A DNA stretch of 5,707 nt, taken from assembly GCA_031283565.1 (NCBI GenBank), contig JAITBM010000067.1:1-5707 (forward strand), read 5' to 3'. Position 1 is the stretch's first letter. Every line of letters begins with the position of its first letter. Origin of the DNA: Rickettsiales bacterium. GTDB taxonomy: Bacteria; Pseudomonadota; Alphaproteobacteria; Rs-D84. A model generated the notes under the pieces. That model saw only the letters and a list, made by a program, of their open reading frames with translations, had not been told where the DNA came from and searched no databases. Both the position numbers and the translations under genes were made by a program. Below are positions 1-5,314 of this stretch, piece after piece.

Positions 1-2
1 GC

Positions 3-182
3 TATTCCTATTTTGTCGCGCGGGACAAAGCGTGTTCCTATGGCCTTGACCTCGCGGTCAAGCCGCGGGAGTCCAGTGTAAAAAGCGACACCTTTTACGT
101 AGTCGCAGGCGGGCCTGAAAGGACGCCTTTTGTATGTGCGCTGGTGTTTTATCGCGTGATTTTTTCTTTTATTGACAAATAG
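3..182 (+). CDS. Possible C-terminal end of an upstream gene (partial, uncertain)
   Basis: This frame is open from the window edge to a TAG stop, giving 59 codons. It contains a plausible protein-like run (SDTFYVVAGGPERTPFVCAL) and ends in a hydrophobic stretch followed by FIDK. No start is visible because the window begins inside it. Two cautions apply. The antisense frame in the same codon register is also open across the whole stretch, although it has no ATG, GTG or TTG before a stop. The segment also overlaps two palindromes, so it may be an intergenic repeat that happens to be open. The stop lies inside the first regulatory palindrome of the next gene. I recognise no family. Confidence 0.25.
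   Translation, partial: YSYFVARDKACSYGLDLAVKPRESSVKSDTFYVVAGGPERTPFVCALVFYRVIFSFIDK
5..62. repeat. Two adjacent GC-rich hairpins with flanking 7-bp direct repeats
   Basis: TTTGTC (12-17) pairs with GACAAA (24-29) around a 6-nt loop. CTTGACC (45-51) pairs perfectly with GGTCAAG (56-62) around TCGC. The heptamer TTCCTAT occurs at 5-11 and again at 35-41, just before each hairpin or between them. The second hairpin can alternatively pair its CTCGCGG with CCGCGGGAG at 63-71. This resembles dispersed palindromic elements of proteobacterial genomes. Whether it is repeated elsewhere cannot be seen here. Confidence 0.4.
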
Positions 183-226
183 TCAAATATCCGGTTTATT
201 GCCGATATTAATTGACAATTAGTTGA
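172..226. promoter_or_regulatory. Paired palindromic operator-like sites, 40 bp apart
   Basis: TTGACAAATAGTCAA (172-186) is a perfect palindrome of TTGAC, five bases, GTCAA. A close copy, TTGACAATTAGTTGA (212-226), starts exactly 40 bp later, which is about four helical turns. The downstream copy covers the -35 hexamer of the lipoprotein promoter, so a bound protein there would be expected to block RNA polymerase. The half-site resembles FNR/CRP-type half-sites but has a 5-base rather than 4-base spacer, so the regulator is not identified. A first TTGACA in the upstream copy has no good -10 at the right distance. Confidence 0.45.
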
Positions 227-240
227 AAATAGGATAGAAT
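212..240 (+). promoter_or_regulatory. Sigma70-type promoter of the lipoprotein-Slam operon
   Basis: A perfect -35 hexamer TTGACA (212-217), a 17-bp spacer, and a -10 hexamer TAGAAT (235-240, one mismatch to TATAAT). Transcription would start near 247, giving a leader of about 32 nt. The leader ends in a strong Shine-Dalgarno AAGGAG (267-272), 6 nt before the ATG. Confidence 0.75.
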
Positions 241-278
241 TCTAAAAATAGGATCGGGCATTTTTTAAGGAGTAAAAA

Positions 279-1502
279 ATGAAAATCTGGCTATATTTGG
301 GGGTGGTTGCGACATTGGCGGCTTGTGGCGGCAATTCGAGCAGCAGGGGCGGTTCCGGCGGGCCGATTATAACCGGACCAGGTGGCGAGACCAATACGCC
401 TGAAACCGGCGATGGTTCGGAAAACAATGGCGAAAGCAGTGAGTCTGGCGAAACTCCTAATTATACTGACATTTTGAATATTTCGCCTACTCCAAGAATA
501 GAGACGGTCGCGCCTACAAATGGTAACATTACGAATAATTTCACCGTATCAACTAGTCAAACATTAACAGTTGCTGGCCGCAACAGTGGCACATGGAGAA
601 TTGCATTTTTGAAAGACGGAGCAGCCGCAGACATCGAGACAGTGCGCATTTATCAAACATTTGCAGATGGCGACACTATATATAAAGACAATGGCCAGTC
701 AACAACATGTAGTGTAGGGGGCTCGGGGGTTTGTTATGGTGAAGCAATAGTTGTGAAGCTTGACAATTTTAAAACAAAATATGGTAAGAATGCTGCTTTC
801 GCGTCATATGCCGAACTATTTGGTAATGATAAATTTAAAAAATCAAATAAGTATCGTGCGACGGGAACGGTGTATATGGGCGGAAAAGACGTCCATTTGC
901 AGTATTCGGATTTTGGAATGTGGCAAATGAATCGGATACAAGCCTTGAATTCGAACGGAAATCCGATCAGTAATGCTTTAAATGAGAGCGTCGGCGCCAC
1001 GTTCATAACAAATGGAGCAAAAGCGGCAAGCGATACTTCTGGCTTACTTGGTGACCAGAATGACTACAATGAGATCTTTGGTGTGAACGACACTTCATCG
1101 TCTATTACATTCACAGGTAGTGCCTATGCCTTGCTTGATAAAACGAACGAAAGTACTAAAGCATATTATGGTGCAGCTGTATTGACCTATAATAAAACCG
1201 GTAACGTAGTAAAGCAAGAGCTGAATGCGCCAAGTTTACATCAAATTGCTGGAAGCAATGATTTGTCGGTAGGATATGATTTTGGAACTAAGGTTTTGAC
1301 AGTCAATGGTAATAATTGGGGGACTGTTGTCAGTTCAGGCGATACGACAGGTACTTCCGGTCTTGGCTATTATGGTTCTATAAATAGTAGCAATGTATAT
1401 AATGTTCAAGAAGCAGTCGGATATTTGGATGCGGAAACTCGTCTGCATGGGGGGCAGTACCTGCAACTATCATTCGGGGCGAAAAAAGACTCTACCCCGT
1501 AA
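279..1502 (+). CDS. Slam-dependent-type surface lipoprotein with TbpB-like C-terminal barrel
   Basis: Predicted outer-membrane lipoprotein displayed on the cell surface. Residues 1-15 are a lipoprotein signal peptide; the lipobox L13-A14-A15-C16 gives Cys16 as the lipidated residue. Residues 17 to about 62 are a Gly/Ser/Glu-rich, low-complexity tether. The rest is a globular, Asn/Ser/Thr/Gly-rich beta-type domain. C144 and C152 could form a short disulfide loop. The segment LQYSDFGMW (207-215), FTGSAYALL (278-286) and the ending LQLSFGAKK (395-403) are in the style of the 8-stranded TbpB/fHbp-like barrels carried by Slam substrates. The ATG has an ideal AAGGAG site. The gene lies 25 nt upstream of a Slam-type gene, which supports the assignment. 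Ligand unknown: similar proteins bind transferrin, haem carriers or complement factors, but no ligand can be read from this sequence. The body is much more AT-rich than the signal/tether part. Confidence 0.85.
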   Translation: MKIWLYLGVVATLAACGGNSSSRGGSGGPIITGPGGETNTPETGDGSENNGESSESGETPNYTDILNISPTPRIETVAPTNGNITNNFTVSTSQTLTVAGRNSGTWRIAFLKDGAAADIETVRIYQTFADGDTIYKDNGQSTTCSVGGSGVCYGEAIVVKLDNFKTKYGKNAAFASYAELFGNDKFKKSNKYRATGTVYMGGKDVHLQYSDFGMWQMNRIQALNSNGNPISNALNESVGATFITNGAKAASDTSGLLGDQNDYNEIFGVNDTSSSITFTGSAYALLDKTNESTKAYYGAAVLTYNKTGNVVKQELNAPSLHQIAGSNDLSVGYDFGTKVLTVNGNNWGTVVSSGDTTGTSGLGYYGSINSSNVYNVQEAVGYLDAETRLHGGQYLQLSFGAKKDSTP

Positions 1503-1527
1503 TTTAACCGACATCCTGTGATGGGGC

Positions 1528-2856
1528 ATGAAATGGCTGGCCGCTATCTTCGCCGTGTTTATATGCGCGGCGGCGTATGCGGAAACAGTTGAGATTTCCG
1601 ATCGCGAATCCCTGGCGATTGCTCAAATTCTTCTTGGCGGGGGCGATGTGGAAAGCGCCGAAAAAATATATGCCGCATCTCTTCGCAGTCCAGATCCCGA
1701 AGTAGTAGTCGAATCGGCGTTTCAAATCGGCAATATCGCCATGGCTCGCGGCGATTTCGAAAGCGCTATCAAATACTATTACGCGATAATAAAAAATAAT
1801 CCCGCCGTCGCGCGCGTAAGGCTAGAGCTCGCGCGGGCGTATTTCATGAACGGCGATTATCAAGAGGCCGAATTTCATTTCCAGTTCATTCTGGCCGCGC
1901 CGGACCTGCCGCCGGAAGTGGCGGAAAAAATAGGCGCTTTTCTGGCGCTTATCCGCCAGCGTAAAAACTGGACATTGGACTTTTCTTTCGGAATTGTCCC
2001 GGACAGCAATCTGAATGTCGCAAGCGGGCGGGTCGAGGAATGCGTGGACACGATTTTCGGCCCGTTCTGCCGGAATCTGGAAGAAAAGAAAAGCGGAGTC
2101 GGCCTGCGCCTGAATACAGAGGGGAATTATTACACCCGTTTTTCCAAGCGCTTCGGCCTTCGGACGACGCTCGGCCTTTCATGGCTGGATTTTCCGGCCG
2201 GCCGGTTCGACGAGCAGTCGCTTAATATTGCCAGCGGCCCGCGCTATGCGTTCGACCGCGGCGAAGTCAGCATGCAGCCGACAGCATCGCTGCGCTGGTA
2301 CGGCGGCAGATTCTACAATTCGGGATACGGCCTGCGCATGGATACGAACTGGCAGCTGGCGGACCGCCTGTTCGCCGGCGCGGGCGCAAGCATTCGGAGA
2401 AATATTTATGACGGGTATGCCGAAAACGTGCTCGGCGGCTATGACGCGGCCGTCTATCTCCGCCCGCGATACTATCTGGATGACAAAAGCTTTTTAATCG
2501 GCGGAATCGGATTTGATCAAACAAGCGCGAAAGCAGAGGTATACGGATATGGCGGCCCGACGTATTCGCTCGGATATTTCGGCGAATTCCGCGCCGGATT
2601 TTCCATTTTCGCGCAGGTCGGGCTGACGGATGCGGCCTATATGGCGCCGGACTGGTTCCTGATGGACGGCGAATTCCGGCAGCAAACCCGGCGCGATCTG
2701 ACATGGCAGCTCTACGGGCGGGTTTATAATGCCAAGCTGGAATGGCATAACCTTGTGCCGGCCATATCTTACGCGTACATATTGCGCGATTCAAACGCGC
2801 CGAACTACGATTTCGAAAAACACAGGATAGAGCTTGAAATCGTGCGCCGGTTCTGA
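1528..2856 (+). CDS. Slam-type (type XI secretion) outer-membrane lipoprotein translocon
   Basis: Predicted outer-membrane protein that moves lipoproteins to the outer face of the outer membrane. Residues 1-18 form a Sec signal peptide (cleavage likely after AAAYA). Residues about 25-145 are helical with TPR-like units, clearest at 64-92 (FQIGNIAMARGDFESAIKYY) and 95-124 (LELARAYFMNGDYQEAEFHF). From 148 on there are alternating amphipathic strands of a barrel, opening with WTLDFSFGIVPDSNLNVASG (148-167), the hallmark region of the DUF560/Slam barrel, and ending in RRF with the C-terminal Phe typical of Bam-assembled barrels. At 442 aa it is slightly shorter than neisserial Slam1 but appears complete. 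C172 and C181 could pair in an extracellular loop. The only in-frame ATG after a stop at 1519 is 1528. It has just GGGG immediately before it, so translation may depend on the upstream gene. Genes of this type usually sit beside their substrate, as here. Confidence 0.85.
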   Translation: MKWLAAIFAVFICAAAYAETVEISDRESLAIAQILLGGGDVESAEKIYAASLRSPDPEVVVESAFQIGNIAMARGDFESAIKYYYAIIKNNPAVARVRLELARAYFMNGDYQEAEFHFQFILAAPDLPPEVAEKIGAFLALIRQRKNWTLDFSFGIVPDSNLNVASGRVEECVDTIFGPFCRNLEEKKSGVGLRLNTEGNYYTRFSKRFGLRTTLGLSWLDFPAGRFDEQSLNIASGPRYAFDRGEVSMQPTASLRWYGGRFYNSGYGLRMDTNWQLADRLFAGAGASIRRNIYDGYAENVLGGYDAAVYLRPRYYLDDKSFLIGGIGFDQTSAKAEVYGYGGPTYSLGYFGEFRAGFSIFAQVGLTDAAYMAPDWFLMDGEFRQQTRRDLTWQLYGRVYNAKLEWHNLVPAISYAYILRDSNAPNYDFEKHRIELEIVRRF

Positions 2857-2888
2857 CACAATAACAGCTGCAATAAAAGAGAAACTAA

Positions 2889-3545
2889 ATGCTTAGAACG
2901 ACAATTTTCAAGACGACGCTTGCGGTATGGTTCGCCTTGTGGTCGCCGGCGCTGATAGCGGGGCTGGCGTCCGCCCGCCTGACGCGGAGATTCATCCGAT
3001 GGGACGCGATGGGCGTTTTGTGGCTGGCGAAAATCATAACCGGAATACGGCGCAAGATTCACGGCAAAGCCGCCGCAGGTGCGATCATAGCATCGAAACA
3101 CATGTCGATTTTGGAAGTGGCCATGCTTGCGGTTCATTGCAAAAACGCGTTTTTTATAATAAAAAAAGAACTGCTCTTGATCCCGGTCTACGGCTGGGCC
3201 TTTTGGCGCATGGGCTTTATCGGCGTCGATCGCAGCGGGGCAGCCAATATGAAAAAGCTGGCGGGTCTAGCCACAAAAAAAATAAGGGCGGGTCGGGAAC
3301 TGATAATATTTCCAGAGGGCGCGCGCGCGAAGCCGGGCGGCGGAGTGCGCCTTAAACGCGGCCTTTTGTTCATAGCAGAGGCGGCCGGAGTGCCTGTTCA
3401 GCCGGTTGGCGCCAATACCGGGCTGTTCTGGCCGAAAAATGGGAAAATGCGCGGCGGGCTTGCCGAGCTATGGTTCGAACCGGTACTGCCGCCGGACGCT
3501 TCGCTTGAAGATATTGCCGGCGCCATCGCCCGCCATTCGGCCTAG
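2889..3545 (+). CDS. plsC: 1-acylglycerol-3-phosphate O-acyltransferase (PlsC family)
   Basis: Transfers an acyl chain to lysophosphatidic acid to make phosphatidic acid, at the inner membrane, in phospholipid synthesis. The N-terminal 30 residues are hydrophobic (membrane anchor). Acyltransferase motif I is SKHMSILE with H71 and E76, so it reads HX4E instead of the textbook HX4D. Motif II region is GWAFWRMGFIGVDR (102-115). Motif III is FPEGAR (141-146). Motif IV is VPVQPVG (168-174). At 218 aa it is a compact member. The gene starts 32 nt after the Slam gene with only a weak purine stretch (AAAAGAGAAA) upstream and no terminator between, so co-transcription is likely. The HX4E variant occurs in related proteobacterial enzymes as far as I recall and should not be read as inactivation. 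It could act on a different lysophospholipid; the family is secure, the exact substrate less so. Confidence 0.88.
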   Translation: MLRTTIFKTTLAVWFALWSPALIAGLASARLTRRFIRWDAMGVLWLAKIITGIRRKIHGKAAAGAIIASKHMSILEVAMLAVHCKNAFFIIKKELLLIPVYGWAFWRMGFIGVDRSGAANMKKLAGLATKKIRAGRELIIFPEGARAKPGGGVRLKRGLLFIAEAAGVPVQPVGANTGLFWPKNGKMRGGLAELWFEPVLPPDASLEDIAGAIARHSA

Positions 3546-3551
3546 GGCCGG

Positions 3552-3594
3552 CCCGCACGGGGTAAAGCCGCGCGGGTATTGATTGGACTTTTTT
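3552..3594 (+). terminator. Rho-independent-like terminator after the acyltransferase
   Basis: CCCGCACGG (3552-3560) pairs with CCGCGCGGG (3568-3576) with one A-C mismatch, around the loop GGTAAAG. A run of six T follows at 3589-3594. The T-run is 12 nt from the stem, further than in a classic terminator, so efficiency is uncertain. It begins 6 nt after the stop and is the first terminator-like structure of the operon. Confidence 0.45.
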
Positions 3595-3612
3595 CCATAA
3601 ACATGGTATCAT
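3583..3612 (+). promoter_or_regulatory. Candidate promoter of the Cys-rich protein gene
   Basis: TTGGAC (3583-3588), an 18-bp spacer, and TATCAT (3607-3612). Expected start of transcription is about 3619, only about 6 nt before the ATG at 3625. The transcript would then be leaderless or nearly so, which fits the lack of any Shine-Dalgarno sequence there. Confidence 0.35.
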
Positions 3613-3624
3613 GGCCCCAATGAT

Positions 3625-4200
3625 ATGATGAGATCTCGGCTTGTTTTGACTGTGTTTTTTTTGCTGCCTGCGGCGGCTGTTTCCGCGCCGGACGAAAAGT
3701 TCATAGACTGCGGCCCCGGCTATACGATTGCATCGGAAAAGAGCGTTTACGGAATTCCGGTATCAAAATGCAATAAAATATGGTGCCGCGATTTGGAAAA
3801 CGGCAAGCCGATGGGCAGGGGTGATTCCGCAAATTCAGGCTATGAGGACACAAAATCGGGACCGGAGGATTTATGCGACAACAAAGGCAATTGCGTGCCT
3901 TGTTTCGGAAAACGAAAATGGTGCAGCGGAGAAACGCCGGCCGAGTTCGATCCAGAGCTGGGCATCTATGCCAAGAACGGAGCGGACGGGCGCTTTTACC
4001 GGGGATCGCTGAAAAACAACTGCTATGAATGGAAAATCCAGAACCTGCGCTGCGCCGAGGGGAAGAAAGCGAGCTTTGTGGGCGGCGAATGGAAATGCCT
4101 TGGCCAGGGCCCGGAGGCCAGCATAGCCGCCAGAGCCGCCGTGAAAACCCAGGCCGTGCGCCGCACCGCCGGAATCATAATGCCGATAAAGAAGAGATAA
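3625..4200 (+). CDS. Secreted Cys-rich protein of unknown function
   Basis: A 191-aa exported protein. Residues 1-21 form a Sec signal peptide (MMRSRLVLTVFFLLPAAAVSA), with cleavage likely just before PDEK. The mature part has ten cysteines (29, 49, 54, 84, 90, 93, 100, 133, 143, 158), which would allow five disulfides in the periplasm or outside. Notable segments are DCGPGY (28-33), KIWCRDLENG (51-60), LCDNKGNCVPCFG (83-95) and KWCSGE (99-104). The last 30 residues are Ala/Arg/Lys-rich and may be disordered. No transmembrane segment is seen after the signal. Either of two adjacent ATGs (3625 or 3628) may be the start; neither has a Shine-Dalgarno site. The gene lies between two terminator-like hairpins, so it is probably a single-gene unit. 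I do not recognise a named family. Confidence 0.85.
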   Translation: MMRSRLVLTVFFLLPAAAVSAPDEKFIDCGPGYTIASEKSVYGIPVSKCNKIWCRDLENGKPMGRGDSANSGYEDTKSGPEDLCDNKGNCVPCFGKRKWCSGETPAEFDPELGIYAKNGADGRFYRGSLKNNCYEWKIQNLRCAEGKKASFVGGEWKCLGQGPEASIAARAAVKTQAVRRTAGIIMPIKKR

Positions 4201-4232
4201 CGGGCGTAATGATCGCCTTTGCCAGCAAAACA

Positions 4233-4254
4233 GCGCGGCACGGCCGCGCCTTCC
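4233..4254 (+). terminator. GC-rich hairpin, possible terminator of the Cys-rich gene
   Basis: GCGCGGC (4233-4239) pairs perfectly with GCCGCGC (4243-4249) around the loop ACG, followed by CTTCC. It lies 32 nt after the stop codon. The tail is poor in T, so it may be a weak or Rho-assisted terminator, or an mRNA 3'-end stabiliser. Confidence 0.35.
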
Positions 4255-4259
4255 TATGA

Positions 4260-4415
4260 CCCGGATTGTGCGGCCTGCTCTTCCTCGGTTGCTATCCCGC
4301 GCCCCATCCATCAAGCACCTGCGGTGGCAATGTCATCCCTGTAAATGTCAAGAATTTCGCAGACACTTTTTGCTGCAATGGGTATCTCGTATTGCACACT
4401 GCTGGTTTTCAATAA
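4260..4415 (+). pseudogene. Possible decayed Cys-rich coding fragment
   Basis: One + frame is open from just after a TGA (4257-4259) to a TAA (4413-4415). It reads a hydrophobic start (LCGLLFLGCY) followed by TCGGNVIPVNVKNFADTFCC and NGYLVLHTAGFQ. The pattern of a lipoprotein- or signal-like start and then paired cysteines looks more protein-like than random. It has no start codon or ribosome site, and its 3' part runs into the left arm of the nested inverted repeat. It could be a remnant of a gene related in style to the upstream Cys-rich protein, or simply an open repeat. The minus strand here also has a short open frame ending at 4311. Confidence 0.22.
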
Positions 4416-4499
4416 AAATCCAGATTTTTGCCAATTGCAAGGCAAAAAAATCTGGATTTTTCGTCACGTTCAGCTTTCAAAAAAGTGTCTGCGAAATTC
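4352..4499. repeat. 148-bp nested inverted repeat with perfect 20-bp ends (MITE-like)
   Basis: Outer arms: GAATTTCGCAGACACTTTTT (4352-4371) is exactly complementary to 4480-4499. Inner arms: AAAAATCCAGATTTTT (4414-4429) is exactly complementary to 4446-4461, continued by GCC (4430-4432) with GGC (4441-4443) across a 2-nt bulge, leaving the 8-nt loop 4433-4440. Each inner arm is itself a palindrome (AAAAATC, two bases, GATTTTT). A third pair, TGCAAT (4374-4379) with ATTGCA (4391-4396), lies between the left arms. No transposase is encoded and no clear target-site duplication flanks it. It could be a non-autonomous mobile element, a dispersed palindromic element, or a bidirectional terminator, since the folded RNA would carry A and U runs on both sides. 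Confidence 0.7.
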
Positions 4500-4517
4500 G
4501 CGACATGCACATGATAT

Positions 4518-4526
4518 TGATATAAT
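4518..4526 (+). promoter_or_regulatory. Extended -10 promoter element, upstream copy
   Basis: TGATATAAT is a perfect TGn-TATAAT extended -10. No good -35 lies at the proper distance, where the end of the inverted repeat is. The surroundings (ATGATATTGATATAATG followed by TTCTGCAT) resemble those of the copy at 4561-4579. It would drive the split gene with a leader of about 60 nt. Confidence 0.4.
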
Positions 4527-4561
4527 GTTCTGCATCGCGGGGATTTTTTATTGCGAATTTA

Positions 4562-4570
4562 TGATATAAT
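4562..4570 (+). promoter_or_regulatory. Extended -10 promoter of the split gene
   Basis: TGATATAAT again gives a perfect extended -10 without a clear -35. Transcription would start near 4577, about 19 nt before the ATG at 4596. The ribosome site is weak: AAAGG lies at 4580-4584, 11 nt before the start. Confidence 0.5.
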
Positions 4571-4595
4571 GGTTTGCATAAAGGCATAAGCTAAG

Positions 4596-5106
4596 ATGGC
4601 GAAACAATCCACAAAAATTATTTTCTTTTGGAATGAGGACGGGCGGGCGGTCAGCATACGGACGATAGATTTTGATAAAAACAACAGCAAACCAATCAGG
4701 CTTAATCACCGGAACGCCATATTTGTCAATCAACATATGCCCGATGTTTCTTTTGTCGCTAATGCCTATCTCGGCGATGATTTTGACACGGAACTGCAAA
4801 AAATGTCGGATGTGTATTACAAAGAAATCTTGGAATTGGAATCTGGCGTAAAGCGCGTGAAAATCGGTACAACGGGCAAGAGATTCCGGAAAACTAATTC
4901 CTGGATATGTTGCAGAGTCTGACAGTAAAAAACGGCAGAAACTCCAAGATGCGCAGGCAAGAACAAAAATGCGAAAACAGGCATCGCAGCCGGCACTGCC
5001 GGCGCCAGATAAAACCAGAGCCGATTTCGCCGCGGCGATAAATAATATAAAAAGCAAAATGATGTCCAGGATGTTGCGCGCAAATAGTCGGAAAAAAGAA
5101 AGATAA
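4596..5106 (+). pseudogene. Hypothetical protein gene split by a +1 frameshift
   Basis: The first frame starts at ATG 4596 and stops at TGA 4920-4922 (108 aa). The frame one base later is open from 4861 to TAA 5104-5106 and reads as its natural continuation (LIPGYVAESDSKKRQKLQDA, then a Lys/Arg/Ala-rich tail ending NSRKKER). Removing one A from the AAAA run at 4890-4893 joins them as R-K-L-I-P-G-Y. The intact product would be about 169 aa: an N-terminal part with short strands (STKIIFFWNEDG, RNAIFVNQHM), an acidic middle (YLGDDFDTELQKM) and a basic, probably helical C-terminal third that could contact nucleic acid. There is no signal peptide or membrane segment. I do not recognise the family. 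The break could be a real mutation, a sequencing error in the A-run, or programmed slippage. A 187-codon open frame on the other strand begins with TTG and is judged a shadow. Confidence 0.65.
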
Positions 5107-5233
5107 CGCAAATGCCCGTCGGAATTGCAAGAAAAGACATATTCTTGATATTTGTGCCCATGAGCATATGGGCGTTATAGAAAACCGGGCATATGCGCCT
5201 TAAACACAGATATGCCGCCATGGCCTGCTCGCA

Positions 5234-5255
5234 AATCCCGCAAGACTGCGGGATT
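5234..5255. repeat. 9-bp perfect hairpin, REP-like palindrome
   Basis: AATCCCGCA (5234-5242) pairs perfectly with TGCGGGATT (5247-5255) around AGAC; the next bases (GCA left, CGC right) extend the pairing imperfectly. No T-run follows, so it is not a standard terminator. Its CCCGC...GCGGG core is similar in style to the palindrome near 53-71, which hints at one family of dispersed palindromes. Confidence 0.45.
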
Positions 5256-5314
5256 CGCAGGGATTCATTCGAACAATCCGAGAATCTAAAATATCCTGGT
5301 CGGCGAGACATGAC

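Noticed and set aside
734..1006. 90-codon minus-strand open frame inside the lipoprotein gene
   Set aside because: Antisense of a well-supported gene, with no ribosome site or recognisable domain.
2267..2794. 175-codon minus-strand open frame inside the Slam gene
   Set aside because: Arg/Pro/Ala-rich shadow typical of GC-rich coding DNA; the + frame has a clear signal peptide and barrel.
2927..3355. 142-codon + frame overlapping the acyltransferase
   Set aside because: Out-of-frame shadow; the acyltransferase frame carries all four family motifs.
3871..4314. 147-codon minus-strand frame over the Cys-rich gene
   Set aside because: Arg/Ala/Gly-rich shadow of a gene with a clear signal peptide and ordered cysteines.
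4256..4525. 89-codon + frame MTRIVRPALPRLL... across the inverted repeat
   Set aside because: No ribosome site or promoter, odd composition, and it runs straight through both arms of the palindrome; the neighbouring frame at 4260-4415 looks more protein-like, and even that is doubtful.
4548..5111. 187-codon open frame on the minus strand opposite the split gene
   Set aside because: It begins with TTG and no ribosome site is seen. Its Leu/Phe/Ile-rich makeup is what one gets opposite Lys/Glu/Gln-rich coding DNA. The + strand has ATG, extended -10 promoters and a consistent two-frame protein.
5112..5180. 22-codon hydrophobic mini-ORF MPVGIARKDIFLIF...
   Set aside because: Could be a small membrane peptide but has no Shine-Dalgarno site and lies in a stretch where short frames are expected by chance.
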